From: an uncultured Coriobacteriaceae bacterium
Lineage (GTDB): Bacteria > Actinomycetota > Coriobacteriia > Coriobacteriales > Atopobiaceae
Direction of reading: 5' to 3'
NCBI GenBank assembly: GCA_902788705.1
Contig: CADALE010000005.1
Location: forward strand, 3,846 to 67,845
DNA: 64,000 nt
Shown here: one piece after another, positions 43,591 to 53,683 of the stretch
Position numbering within the stretch: the first letter of the stretch is position 1
How the letters are laid out: every line of letters starts with the position of its first letter
Position numbers and translations under genes: made by a program
The notes under the pieces: model-generated
Told to the model about the DNA's origin: nothing
What the model saw: only the letters and a program-made list of their open reading frames with translations
Database searches by the model: none

Positions 43591-44385
43591 TTAAAGGTCT
43601 TCGTCCTCAAGCGGGTCATAGTCATCATCGACGCCGGCGGCCGCAGCGCTACCGGATCCCTTCACGCTCAGCAGGATGAGGGCAAGCAGCACACCGAAGA
43701 TCGAGATGCCCGTCACGTCCAGTCCCAGATAGGCGCAGGCAAAGAAGCCCAGCAGGAAGAAGACCATCATGCCCTTGCTAGCCATCATGGAAAGCAGCAG
43801 CGCGAGTCCGTAGGCGGTCAGGAGCTTGGCGGCAAAGTTGAGGCCGGTCGTGATCCAGGCCGGAATTGCGTCAACCACGGCCTGGACGAAGTCGGTGCCC
43901 AGGTAGATGGCAAGGAACACGGGGATGAAGTACATGGTGGAGTACAGGATGGTGCCCCACACGATGTGGTAGTTGGTGGCCTCGCGGAAGCTGCCCCTCT
44001 CGATGGCGGCGTCGGCGCGATGGCCCAGGGCTGCGATGATGGTGCGGAACGTGACGCCCAGAAGCTGGCCGAGTACCGCGATGGGAATGGCGATGGCCAC
44101 GGCGGTCTCGGGGTCGGAGCCTGTGAGGATGGCGAAGCTCGTGGCGATGATGCCGCCCATGACCATGTCGGGCGGGGTGGCGGCGCCAACCTGCACGAGG
44201 CCCATGCTCATGAGCTCGATGGTGGCACCGGAGGCAAGACCTGCCGCAGGGTTGCCCAGCAGGATGCCGATGATAGTTGACGTGATGAGTGGCTGCTCGA
44301 AGTTCAGACGCCCAAGCAGGCGCGAGTCGAGCATTGCGAAGACGGCGACCAGGCCAATGAGCACTGCCATGCCGATGGAATTCAT
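43591..44385 (-). CDS. PTS mannose-family EIIC component
   Basis: This 264-residue membrane protein has the EIIC hallmarks LLGRLNFEQPLITSTIIGI, SGATIELMSMGLVQVGAATP and PDMVMGGIIAT, with about seven membrane helices and an acidic tail. It pairs with EIID for transport. A 126-bp gap to the EIIB stop is the widest in the operon. Confidence 0.95.
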   Translation of the reverse strand: MNSIGMAVLIGLVAVFAMLDSRLLGRLNFEQPLITSTIIGILLGNPAAGLASGATIELMSMGLVQVGAATPPDMVMGGIIATSFAILTGSDPETAVAIAIPIAVLGQLLGVTFRTIIAALGHRADAAIERGSFREATNYHIVWGTILYSTMYFIPVFLAIYLGTDFVQAVVDAIPAWITTGLNFAAKLLTAYGLALLLSMMASKGMMVFFLLGFFACAYLGLDVTGISIFGVLLALILLSVKGSGSAAAAGVDDDYDPLEDEDL

Positions 44386-44511
44386 GTCGTCAACGCTCCT
44401 TTCCTTCTCTTCCTTGTGTTTTTGACAAAGCTGTCCTATGCCACGCCCGGCGGTTCCTTTCCGGGCGATGGTTGCGAAGTCGCGACGGTCGCGTCGCTCT
44501 GTACCGGCTTG

Positions 44512-44979
44512 CTAGATGCTGGTTACGTCGGTACGGGTATGGCTCGGGGTCTGTTGGCTGTAGATCTTGACGCCCGCCCCCAGGATTGCGCGCGTGTCCT
44601 CAATCTCGGACGGAAGCAGGAAGACGGACTGGTCAAGCTGCGTCGCGCCGGCACGGTTTGCGGTGGCACCGTAGTTGACCTCACCAATCTCGGGATAGGC
44701 CTGCGCAAAGGTGGCCAGGTCATGCACGCTGCCAAAGATGATGATGATGTTCTCGTTGAGCGCTTTGACCTTGGGCATCTTGGCCATAATCTGCTCGCAG
44801 GTAAAGACGTTCAGGCGCACGCCCTGCGGCTTCGCGAGCTTGAGGGCACTCTTCTTGAGGTCGTCGGTGGCGCTGGCGTCGTCCACGATGATGACACGGT
44901 GGGCACTGACATGCTGGACCCAGGTGAAGCAGACCTGTCCGTGCAGCAGGCGGTAGTCCAGACGTACAAGCTTGATCAT
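44512..44979 (-). CDS. PTS mannose-family EIIB component
   Basis: This 155-residue cytoplasmic phosphotransfer protein has its phosphorylated His13 in VRLDYRLLHGQVCFTW. The start overlaps the EIIA stop by 4 nt (ATGA). It receives phosphate from EIIA and passes it to the incoming sugar. Confidence 0.95.
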   Translation of the reverse strand: MIKLVRLDYRLLHGQVCFTWVQHVSAHRVIIVDDASATDDLKKSALKLAKPQGVRLNVFTCEQIMAKMPKVKALNENIIIIFGSVHDLATFAQAYPEIGEVNYGATANRAGATQLDQSVFLLPSEIEDTRAILGAGVKIYSQQTPSHTRTDVTSI

Positions 44980-45401
44980 AGGTCGTCCTCCTCGTCTTCC
45001 TCGGCCTGCTCGTGCAGGGCCAGACTACAGTTCTTGATTCCGTCGGCCGCCAGGGCGATGACGCCAGAAAGCTCCTCGTCCGTGGAAGGGCCCTCGTCCA
45101 TAACCAACGTGATGACCAGCGGAAGGTTCATACCGCTGATGAGCGTGATCTGGGGATAGTCGCCCAGAAGGCCCACCATGTCGTTGTTGACGCTGCTGCC
45201 CACCATGTCAGTGCAGATGATGACCTCATCGGCGGGGTCAAAGCCGTCAAGCTCCCGGCGCACCTGGCTGGAGATGGGGTCCATGTCGTCGCGCTCGAGC
45301 ACGAAGGTGGAGAGGTTGCCGACCTCGCCGACGATCATCCCGATGGTGTCGGCCATCCCCCTCGCCAAGTCTCCGTGTGATGCTAGGATCACGTGCCTCA
45401 C
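44976..45401 (-). CDS. PTS mannose-family EIIA component
   Basis: This protein of about 141 residues starts at a GTG (45401) placed 7 nt after AAAGGAG. The frame upstream to 45491 runs through the operator region and is excluded. RHVILASHGDLARGM carries the phosphorylated His9, VIICTDMVGSSVNNDM follows, and the tail is acidic. It is the first gene of the operon, below an inverted repeat that probably binds the GntR regulator. Confidence 0.92.
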   Translation of the reverse strand: MRHVILASHGDLARGMADTIGMIVGEVGNLSTFVLERDDMDPISSQVRRELDGFDPADEVIICTDMVGSSVNNDMVGLLGDYPQITLISGMNLPLVITLVMDEGPSTDEELSGVIALAADGIKNCSLALHEQAEEDEEDDL

Positions 45402-45417
45402 TTGTCTGCTCCTTTCT

Positions 45418-45458
45418 AACTTGTATCTTTTCCTTACTTCATTTATAGCATACAAGTT
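45418..45458 (-). promoter_or_regulatory. Inverted repeat upstream of EIIA, probable GntR operator
   Basis: AACTTGTAT (45418-45426) and its exact complement ATACAAGTT (45450-45458) flank an AT-rich promoter stretch. ACTTGTATC also occurs at 47602-47610 before the second SIS gene, beside the GntR gene. A shared site upstream of both transcripts suggests one regulator. Confidence 0.6.
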
Positions 45459-45519
45459 GATAACAAGATGGAACAAGTTAGTAACAACCACTTACCGTAC
45501 ATATTTAACCGTTCGCGGC

Positions 45520-46569
45520 TCAGTGCCGCATGGCACGGTCCCTGCGCTCACGCACGTCGTTCACCGCAGCCCCAAGATCGGCTTCCACGCCATAGGCGGA
45601 CCTCAGCTGCTCGGCGGTAAGCAGCACGTGCACGCCATGCACCTCCGAGGGATCCGCATGCAGGTTCATGAGGGCAATAGAACCCAGCACGCCGCAGATA
45701 CCAGCCATCTTCGCCGCGGTCAGCGCCTCACCAAAGACCGCCATTCCCATTGCTGCAGACACCGCGACCTCCACAGACGTGATGACGGCAACCTTTGAGG
45801 TCTCGACCCCACAGGCCATGCCGCGCTGGTACAGCAGGTTGGCAGCCACCGTCGAGACACCACCGTAGAGAAGCGCCGCAATAGCCGGGATGGGCTGAAG
45901 GACCAGCGAAAGCTCTCCCGAACCAAAGGCCGGAAGCGCCAGCGCCGCCACCACGGTAAGCGACCCGTAGTACACGATGGCCAGCGGATGGCACGTGCCA
46001 GAGATCGGACGGCTTATCACGGCCATCAACGCATAGGTGAGCCCATAGGCGATGCCCGCCAGCAGCCCGTCTACGGCAGCATTCGCAGCAAGCGCTCCCC
46101 CGGCTGAAACTACCAGGACCACTCCGCCAAAGTTGCAGGCTATAGCAGCAAGCTTCTCCTTGGTCAGACGCTCTGCATAGAGCCACCGCGAGAGCAGACA
46201 CCCAAACACCGGGGCTGTATACAACAGAACCGTTGTGACTGACACGCCCACGCGCTTGATGGCATAGGCAGAGAGCACACCTCCCAGCGCATTGGATATG
46301 AGTCCAAGCCCCACGCAGCAGGCAACCTGTTGGGGCTGCAGCGCCAGAATGTCTCGCTTGGCACGCGACGATGCCGCCGAGATAGCGGGCGCAAGCATCG
46401 CCAGAGCGCACAGGTAGCGAACAAACACAATGGTCAGAGGGCTTAACCCTGCATCTGAGAGCACGCGAACAAAGAGTCCGTTGAGACCCCAGATAGAACC
46501 TGCCAAAGCCAACAGCAGGGCGCCTTGCGCCTGCCGGCCCATCGCGGGCATCTCCATCTTGCCGCCCAT
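45520..46569 (-). CDS. EamA/DMT-family transporter
   Basis: This 349-residue protein has two EamA repeats of about five membrane helices each. GSIWGLNGLFVRVLS opens the first repeat and GIAYGLTYALMAVISRPISG the second, with a soluble C-terminal tail of about 45 residues. DMT carriers export amino acids or metabolites. It starts 10 bp after the second SIS gene and shares its transcript. If the locus degrades glycated lysine, this carrier could export the released lysine or another product; that is inference. Confidence 0.85.
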   Translation of the reverse strand: MGGKMEMPAMGRQAQGALLLALAGSIWGLNGLFVRVLSDAGLSPLTIVFVRYLCALAMLAPAISAASSRAKRDILALQPQQVACCVGLGLISNALGGVLSAYAIKRVGVSVTTVLLYTAPVFGCLLSRWLYAERLTKEKLAAIACNFGGVVLVVSAGGALAANAAVDGLLAGIAYGLTYALMAVISRPISGTCHPLAIVYYGSLTVVAALALPAFGSGELSLVLQPIPAIAALLYGGVSTVAANLLYQRGMACGVETSKVAVITSVEVAVSAAMGMAVFGEALTAAKMAGICGVLGSIALMNLHADPSEVHGVHVLLTAEQLRSAYGVEADLGAAVNDVRERRDRAMRH

Positions 46570-46579
46570 CGCCTCAGGC

Positions 46580-47572
46580 CTAGTACTGAACCTTCCACAT
46601 GTAGCGACGCGTCATATAGTCCTTGTGCGTCACGGCAGAAAGCGCACGCATGTACACGTTGTTGAGGATGGGACTGAACAGCAGGTGGTTGAAGTACTCG
46701 CTCACCGTGTCAGGCAGGTCGTTGAGGCCAATCTCCTTGCCATCAAGCAGGTACACGCGCTTGCCACCATACGTATTCAGGAAGCGGATGGCGCGCTCGT
46801 CGTTTGCGCGGCTGCGCCCCACCGATACCAGCAAAAAGACGCTCGTGCGCTTGTCCAGGATCTCGAACGGGCCGTGGAAGAACTCGCAGCAGTTGGTGGT
46901 CGCCGAGTCAATCTGCAGCATCTCTTGGATGTTGCAGATTGAGAAGACGTAGGCCGCACCAAAGGCCGGGCCCGAGCCCATCACGTTGACGGTGGGGCGG
47001 TCCGCATTGAGCTGCGCCCACTCCTGGGCGAGCGGCGTGCAGTACACCACAGCTTTGCGGTAGATAGGATCGAGGATATCGAAGCATCTCATAGCCTCAT
47101 CATGGTGGGCATAGCCCTCGGTCTGGTGCACAAGCTCGATGGCCAGGGCAAGCACCACGGCGCTGTTGGTGCGGGACATGTCGGACTCGTCCACCGCCAG
47201 GCTGTCGTAGTGGATCGCGCAGTCGCACACCTCGGTAAGGCCCGACTCGTCGACATAGATGGCGATGGTGGCCGCGCCTAGCTCCTTGGCCACACGCGCC
47301 GCCTCGATGGTCTCGGCAGTACCACGCATAGAGACCACCACGGCCACCGTATTCTCTCCCACGAACTTGGGCGTGGCATGCACAAACTCGTTTGAGGTGT
47401 AGGCGTGGCTTACCACCTGCGTCGCCTCGTGCTCCATGAAGTACTGGGCTGGATAGTTGCCGCCGTTAGACCCGCCCGCGGCAACCCAGACAACGTGCTT
47501 CACTCCCCCAACATGCTCCTTCTCTGCGAGAACCTGAGAGATGACGTGAGCGGCTTCCTGCGCGAGTTTCAT
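46580..47572 (-). CDS. Second SIS-domain deglycase/isomerase (FrlB/GfrE-like)
   Basis: This 330-residue protein is paralogous to the one at 41643. WVAAGGSNGGNYPAQYFMEH, VVSMRGTAETIEAARVAKEL, MGSGPAFGAAYVFSICNIQ and CEFFHGPFEILDK align with the same SIS motifs, and both end in RRYMWK(L/V)(E/Q)Y. It has its own promoter region with an ACTTGTATC site and is followed by the EamA gene. Two such enzymes with one mannose-type PTS are the pattern of glucoselysine/fructoselysine loci. Confidence 0.86.
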   Translation of the reverse strand: MKLAQEAAHVISQVLAEKEHVGGVKHVVWVAAGGSNGGNYPAQYFMEHEATQVVSHAYTSNEFVHATPKFVGENTVAVVVSMRGTAETIEAARVAKELGAATIAIYVDESGLTEVCDCAIHYDSLAVDESDMSRTNSAVVLALAIELVHQTEGYAHHDEAMRCFDILDPIYRKAVVYCTPLAQEWAQLNADRPTVNVMGSGPAFGAAYVFSICNIQEMLQIDSATTNCCEFFHGPFEILDKRTSVFLLVSVGRSRANDERAIRFLNTYGGKRVYLLDGKEIGLNDLPDTVSEYFNHLLFSPILNNVYMRALSAVTHKDYMTRRYMWKVQY

Positions 47573-47601
47573 GGGTGACTCCTTCGTTCAACATGGCGCT
47601 T

Positions 47602-47660
47602 ACTTGTATCTATGTTGTATCTAATCATACATACATGTTAAAGACAAGTTGGTTCTTCAT
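47602..47660. promoter_or_regulatory. Control region between second SIS gene and GntR gene
   Basis: The AT-rich divergent intergenic region holds ACTTGTATC (47602-47610), TTGTATCTAA and ATACATGTT-like elements, and GACAAGTT near 47644. These resemble the EIIA upstream repeat and are probably sites of the GntR regulator. Confidence 0.5.
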
Positions 47661-47807
47661 GATGTGAAGGGATTGTGTTTCAGAGCCGCTCATACGTCGT
47701 TCATACGTAATGGCGTCCATTTTTATCTGCTGGGTATTTCCATTGGACTCGTACCGTTATACTTGTACGCACAGGCACTCCTTGAAAGATTGCGAGCGTA
47801 CAACCTC

Positions 47808-48554
47808 ATGCCATCGGAATCACTCAGCACAAACCCCCTGTACATAGAGCTTGCAGACAAGTTGCGTAGAGACATAAAGTCTGGTGCGTACAGTCCCGGA
47901 GACCGCATGCCCAGCGAGCCAACATTGTGCGACGCGACGGGCTATTCGCGCAGCACGGTTCGAAAGGCGCTGCAGCTCCTTGTTGATGAGGGCTATGTGA
48001 CACGCTCACAAGGGAAGGGGACCTTCGTGTCAGAGCACAGCCCCCAGGAGGAGACCGATGAACTGGTAGGGCCGACGTTCTTAAGCTTTACCGAAAACGT
48101 CCGCTCCCTTGGCTCGACGCCCGCCACCCGCACCGTTGATGTGCGCTCGGTCCCCCCTACGCCTGGACTTGCCGACTTCTTCAAGGTCACGTCCGACGAC
48201 GAGGTGTTTGAGGTGACGCGCCTGCGCTATGTTGACGAAGAGCCGGTCATGCTCGAGACCATCTGGCTTCCCATGGCCTATGCCGACTTGACGAAGGACG
48301 AGCTTAACGGCTCGCTTTACCAAGCGCTCAAGACACGCTATGGCGTTGAGCCCAGCAACGGGACCAAATCTATCGGCATTTGTCGCGCGACGAGCCGCGA
48401 GGCCTTCCAGCTGGGCGTGCCGCGTGACGCAACCCTCATGCTCATTGAGGACCATGTCTACGATCAGTCGGGCGCTCCCCTGCACGTGTCGAAGCAAGTC
48501 GTTCCCGGCGACAAGTACCAATACAGCATCAGCATGCCTCGCGTCGTGGGCTAA
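47808..48554 (+). CDS. GntR-family regulator with UTRA effector domain
   Basis: This protein of about 248 residues has an N-terminal winged helix (NPLYIELADKLRRDIKSGAY, then MPSEPTLCDATGYSRSTVRKAL) and a UTRA ligand domain from about residue 90. The HutC/FrlR type binds sugar phosphates or amino acids. It is divergent from the second SIS gene and probably controls both PTS/SIS transcripts. The start is uncertain: the ATG at 47808 gives a normal N-terminus but no strong ribosome site, and an in-frame ATG at 47649 is unlikely. Confidence 0.87.
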   Translation: MPSESLSTNPLYIELADKLRRDIKSGAYSPGDRMPSEPTLCDATGYSRSTVRKALQLLVDEGYVTRSQGKGTFVSEHSPQEETDELVGPTFLSFTENVRSLGSTPATRTVDVRSVPPTPGLADFFKVTSDDEVFEVTRLRYVDEEPVMLETIWLPMAYADLTKDELNGSLYQALKTRYGVEPSNGTKSIGICRATSREAFQLGVPRDATLMLIEDHVYDQSGAPLHVSKQVVPGDKYQYSISMPRVVG

Positions 48555-48681
48555 GCGGCATATCCATCCTGCTCAACAGGGCCCCGCAACCATCTGGTAC
48601 CGAGCGTGATCGGCAACGCCACCTTTACGCAGACTTGCGCGGCCAAAGGACGCGGCCCCTTCGTCCACTGGTCCACTGGTC

Positions 48682-49473
48682 CTACAGGGCATGCACCGCC
48701 TCGGCCATCTCGCGCACGTAGGAGGCCACGACATCCACACAGCCTTCGCCCAGCTCGCCGATCATGCGGACGATGGCCGAGCCCACGATGGCACCGTCGC
48801 TCTTCGCAGCCATGGCCGCCGCCTGCTCCGGCGTCGAGATGCCAAAGCCCACGGCACAGGGAATCGCCGGGTTGGCCGCCCGAATCAGCTCCACCATGCC
48901 GCCGATGTCGCTCGTAATCTCGCTCCGCACGCCCGTCACGCCCAGCGAACTCACGATGTACACGAAGCCGGTCGCGTCGCTTGCAATCTGTCGGATGCGC
49001 TCGTGGGAGGTAGGCGCGATAAGACTCACCACGTCCAAGCCCTGCGCAGCAAAGACCTCGGCAAACTCCATCTTCTCCTCGTGGGGAACATCGGGAAGAA
49101 TCACACCCGCCAGCCCAACCTCGCGCTCGCGTGCGGCAAAGCGCTCGATGCCGTAGCTAAACACCACGTTGGCGTACGTCATGATCACGAGCGGCACGTC
49201 GCAGCCGCCCGCGCGCAGACGTGCCACCATGTCAAACACGTCGTCGGTGGTCACGTGGTTCTTCAGCGCGCGAATGTTGGCGTCTTGGATGACCGGACCC
49301 TCTGCCGTGGGATCCGAGAACGGCACACCCAGCTCGATGAGGTCTGCGCCCGCAGCAGCCATGGCCACCACCAGCCGCTCGGTCACGTCAAGCGTAGGGT
49401 CGCCCGCCGTGATGAAGGGAATGAAGGCCTTGCCGTTTGCGCTATGAGAGAACGCGTCCCTGATGGTTGACAT
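48682..49473 (-). CDS. trpA: Tryptophan synthase alpha chain
   Basis: This 263-residue subunit cleaves indole-3-glycerol phosphate. LIELGVPFSDPTAEGPVIQDA holds the catalytic Glu and Asp. It partners with TrpB through the indole tunnel. It is the last gene of the trp operon, 8 nt after trpB. Confidence 0.95.
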   Translation of the reverse strand: MSTIRDAFSHSANGKAFIPFITAGDPTLDVTERLVVAMAAAGADLIELGVPFSDPTAEGPVIQDANIRALKNHVTTDDVFDMVARLRAGGCDVPLVIMTYANVVFSYGIERFAAREREVGLAGVILPDVPHEEKMEFAEVFAAQGLDVVSLIAPTSHERIRQIASDATGFVYIVSSLGVTGVRSEITSDIGGMVELIRAANPAIPCAVGFGISTPEQAAAMAAKSDGAIVGSAIVRMIGELGEGCVDVVASYVREMAEAVHAL

Positions 49474-49481
49474 GTCTGCTC

Positions 49482-50673
<1,192 letters not shown>

Positions 50674-50681
<8 letters not shown>

Positions 50682-51354
50682 TGCAACTCCTCACTGCGGC
50701 CACGGCGGCCGCCATCTTCTGTGGGTCCTTCAGCCGGTCGGTCTCGATGCCACTGGAGAGGTCGACGCCCCATGGGCGCAGGGTCCTCACCGCTTCGGCC
50801 ACGTTCTCGGGCGTGAGGCCGCCCGCCAGAATGAAGGGTCGGTCGATACCCTCGATAAGCGACCAGTCAAACTGCTGGCCCGAACCCTGCCCGGCGTCCA
50901 GGAGCACCATGTCGGCCGCCGACCGCCTCGCGCGCTCCACGTCTGCGCGCTCGCGCACACGGAACGCCTGGATGATGCCGGCGTTCGTCCGCGTGCGCAC
51001 GCCCATGAGGTAGGCGTCGTCCTCGTCACCGTGCAACTGCACGATGTCCACATGGTGGTTGCCGTTGTGGCCCACGCGGCCACACGGCAGGTTTACCGAG
51101 ACGCCCACACGAAAGATGCGCTCGTCAACCTGGGCGGCAAGGCGCCTAAGCTCTGGTGGGTTCACGTTGCGATGGCTCTTGGGAAAGCCCGTGACAAAGC
51201 CCACCATATCCGGCTGGACCTCGTTTGCGGCCGCCACGTCCGCTTCGCGGAACATGCCGCACAGCTTCACGTGGCACGGCCCGCCGTCCTTTCCCAACCA
51301 TGATCGGGCCGCCTCGCGACGCGCCTCGCCAACCAAGCGGTCCTGCACCGTCAT
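50674..51354 (-). CDS. trpF: Phosphoribosylanthranilate isomerase
   Basis: This 226-residue enzyme has [20 protein letters not shown] with the catalytic Cys and, near the C-terminus, [16 protein letters not shown] with GVDLSSGIE. The N-terminal 25 residues before KLCG are longer than usual. The ATG overlaps the trpC stop (ATGA) and follows GGGGAGG. Confidence 0.93.
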
Positions 51355-52151
51355 CGCACACCTCCCCGAAGCTCGTCGAGCATGGCCCGCTTGTCGGCAG
51401 CGCGCATGAACGTCTCACCAATCAGCACGGCATCCACGCCCGCCTCCTCCAGACGCCTCACGTCCTCGCGCGTCTTCACGCCGCTCTCCGACACAAAGAG
51501 GCGGTCCGGCCCCACAAGCTGCCTGAGGTGGATGGAGCGGCCAAAGTCAACCCGAAACGTCCGGAGGTCGCGGTTGTTCACGCCCACCACGCGGGCACCG
51601 GCATCAAGGGCGCGTGGTACCTCGTCGGGCTCGTAGGCCTCAACCAGAGCGGAGAGGCCAAGCTCATGCGCCAGCGCAACATAGGCCCTGAGCTGCGCAT
51701 CATTCAGGATGGAGCAGATAAGCAGCAGCGCCTGCGCGCCGATGCACTTGGCTTGGTACACCATGAGCTCGTCCACCACGAAGTCCTTGCGCAGCACCGG
51801 CAGGCCCACGCTCTTCGAGATGGCCGCGAGGTAGTCGTCAGAGCCCTGGAACCAGAACGGTTCGGTAAGGCAGCTGATGGCAGCCGCGCCCGCCGCCTCG
51901 TAGTCATGCGCGATGGCCACCGGATCAAAGTCCGGCGCGATCAGCCCCTTGGAGGGCGACGCCTTCTTGCATTCGCAGACGAACGACATGCCCGGCGTGC
52001 GCAGGGCTTCCTCGAAGGGGAAGGCATGCGTTCCCTCCGCAGCCGCCAGGGCCTCGGCGCGCTCGACGATGCCCGCCGCCGCACCGCGGTCGTAAGCCTC
52101 GCGCACCCGCTCGCGCGTGCGCATTGCAATGGTCTCAAGGATGTTGCCCAT
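51351..52151 (-). CDS. trpC: Indole-3-glycerol-phosphate synthase
   Basis: This 266-residue enzyme has the FVCECKKASPSKGLI motif with the catalytic Lys, LTEPFWFQGSDDYLA, and VGVNNRDLRTFRVD. The start at 52151 follows AAGGGGA. An upstream frame to 52205 would extend it by 18 atypical residues and is not used. Confidence 0.95.
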   Translation of the reverse strand: MGNILETIAMRTRERVREAYDRGAAAGIVERAEALAAAEGTHAFPFEEALRTPGMSFVCECKKASPSKGLIAPDFDPVAIAHDYEAAGAAAISCLTEPFWFQGSDDYLAAISKSVGLPVLRKDFVVDELMVYQAKCIGAQALLLICSILNDAQLRAYVALAHELGLSALVEAYEPDEVPRALDAGARVVGVNNRDLRTFRVDFGRSIHLRQLVGPDRLFVSESGVKTREDVRRLEEAGVDAVLIGETFMRAADKRAMLDELRGGVR

Positions 52152-52205
52152 GCCATCCCCTTCGTGTGGCCGGCCGCGGACGACCCCAAGGCCGGCGTCT
52201 AGCAC

Positions 52206-53228
52206 CTATGCGTTTGAGCCTGCGATGAGGGCGTCCAGCGTTGCCACGGCCGTGCCGGCGTCCAGGACCTCGAAGGCGCGCCGCACGCCGTCGGCAATGC
52301 TCTCCGCCGCGCCAGCCGCATACAGGGCGGCACCCGCGTTGAGGGCCGCCGCGTCGCGCTTGGGCCAGCGCTCCTCGCCCGCAAGGATCGCCCGAACGGT
52401 AACCGCGTTCTCCTCGGGCGTGCCACCCAAAAGGTCACTCTTCTCGCAGCGCACGAGACCAAAGTCCTCGGGCTTGATCACGATGGAGCGGTAGTAGCCG
52501 TCCCTGATCTCGCACACCGTGGTAGGCGCGGACAGCGACACCTCATCCATCTTGTCCTGGCCGTACACCACAAGGCCGCGCCTCACGCCCAGCGACGTGA
52601 GCACCTTGGCCACGGGCTCCACCAGGTACTCGTCGTACACGCCCAGCAGGAAGAACGCGGGCTTGGCGGGGTTGGTAAGCGGCCCCAGGATGTTGAACAC
52701 CGTGCGGAAGCCCAGCTCGCGGCGGATGGCGCCCACGTAGCGCATGGCCGGGTGGTACTTCTGTGCAAAGAGGAAGCACATGCCCACCTCGTCAAGCAGC
52801 CGGCGGCAGGTGTCGGGATCCTGGTCAAGGTTCACGCCTAGGGCCTCAAGGCAGTCGGCCGTGCCACACTTCGAGCTTGCCGCTCGGTTGCCGTGCTTGG
52901 CCACCTTCGCACCGGCAGTTGCGCAGATGAGCGCCGCGGTGGTGGAGATGTTGAAGGTGTTGGCGCGGTCGCCGCCGGTGCCCACGATCTCCAGCACGTC
53001 CATGCCCGGGTGATCCACCGGGGTGGCAAACTCACGCATGGCCGTGGCGCAGCCGCTGATCTCGTCGATAGTCTCGGCCTTGGCGCTCTTGGTGGAGAGC
53101 GCCGCCAAGAAGGCCGCGTTCTGGGTGGGCGTGGTCTGCCCGCCCATGATCTCGCCCATCACGGCATAGGCCTCGTCGTAGGTGAGGTCGCCCTTCATGA
53201 CGATCTTCTCGATGGCTTCCTTGATCAT
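52206..53228 (-). CDS. trpD: Anthranilate phosphoribosyltransferase
   Basis: This 340-residue enzyme has the PRPP-binding glycine loop [37 protein letters not shown], and the N-terminal [20 protein letters not shown] region. No glutamine amidotransferase is fused. It is the first gene after the T-box leader; trpE and trpG are absent here. The start at 53228 follows GAGGCGAGG. Confidence 0.95.
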   Translation of the reverse strand: MIKEAIEKIVMKGDLTYDEAYAVMGEIMGGQTTPTQNAAFLAALSTKSAKAETIDEISGCATAMREFATPVDHPGMDVLEIVGTGGDRANTFNISTTAALICATAGAKVAKHGNRAASSKCGTADCLEALGVNLDQDPDTCRRLLDEVGMCFLFAQKYHPAMRYVGAIRRELGFRTVFNILGPLTNPAKPAFFLLGVYDEYLVEPVAKVLTSLGVRRGLVVYGQDKMDEVSLSAPTTVCEIRDGYYRSIVIKPEDFGLVRCEKSDLLGGTPEENAVTVRAILAGEERWPKRDAAALNAGAALYAAGAAESIADGVRRAFEVLDAGTAVATLDALIAGSNA

Positions 53229-53275
53229 GCCTCGCCTCGCTCTCTGGTGCGATCGCACCATCTCGGGGCATGGAA

Positions 53276-53560
53276 AAACCCGCCCCTGAACTGGTCGTTC
53301 CAAGGACGGGCTCGATTGGGTCAAGCTCGCGGTGCCACCTTGGTTCGCAGGGTAACCTGCGCACTTGCGGGATGCTTTGGCGGCTGCCGCTGAGGCAGGG
53401 ATGCCAACACATCCCTGGCACGTGACGTGTGCCTGACGTCGCAGCCTACTGGGTAGCCCCGTTCGGTGCGCCCTCTGCGGCCCATTCGGCGAACCCGCAT
53501 CTCGTCCTGGATCTCACCGTCCCAGGCTCTCTGTACGCGCGTGTGAACGCCTACTCTTCC
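53276..53560 (-). promoter_or_regulatory. Tryptophan T-box leader of trpDCFBA
   Basis: On the minus strand, AAGGTGGCACCGCG (53341-53328) is the T-box bulge that pairs with uncharged tRNA ends. It is followed by a terminator: CCCGTCC pairs with GGGGCGGG, ending TTTTT (about 53313-53276). Upstream, GCCGAATGGGCC places a UGG codon (53484-53482) in a stem I specifier-like loop. Uncharged tRNA-Trp would favour antitermination and expression of the operon. The left limit of stem I (near 53560) is approximate. Confidence 0.9.
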
Positions 53561-53683
53561 GCTTCATCGGTTTGGTGTCGCTATGCGATTGGCAGTACTC
53601 TACTTCACTTGTTTTAAAACATGTTGCAAGTTTTGCAACTTGAAACGTTTGCATCAAGCAGGGCGAAAGCTCGTGATGCGCTC
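53561..53683. other. Intergenic between trp leader and LacI gene
   Basis: This short stretch contains the presumed trp promoter on the minus strand and the end of the LacI-family gene unit. A TTTTAAAACATGTTGCAAGTTTTGCAACTTG segment, about 53611-53642, has an AT-rich palindrome (GTTGCAAGTTTTGCAAC) but no other recognisable feature. Confidence 0.4.

Noticed and set aside
53611..53642. GTTGCAAGTTTTGCAAC palindrome between the trp leader and LacI gene as an operator
   Set aside because: Position relative to any promoter is unclear and no second copy was found.
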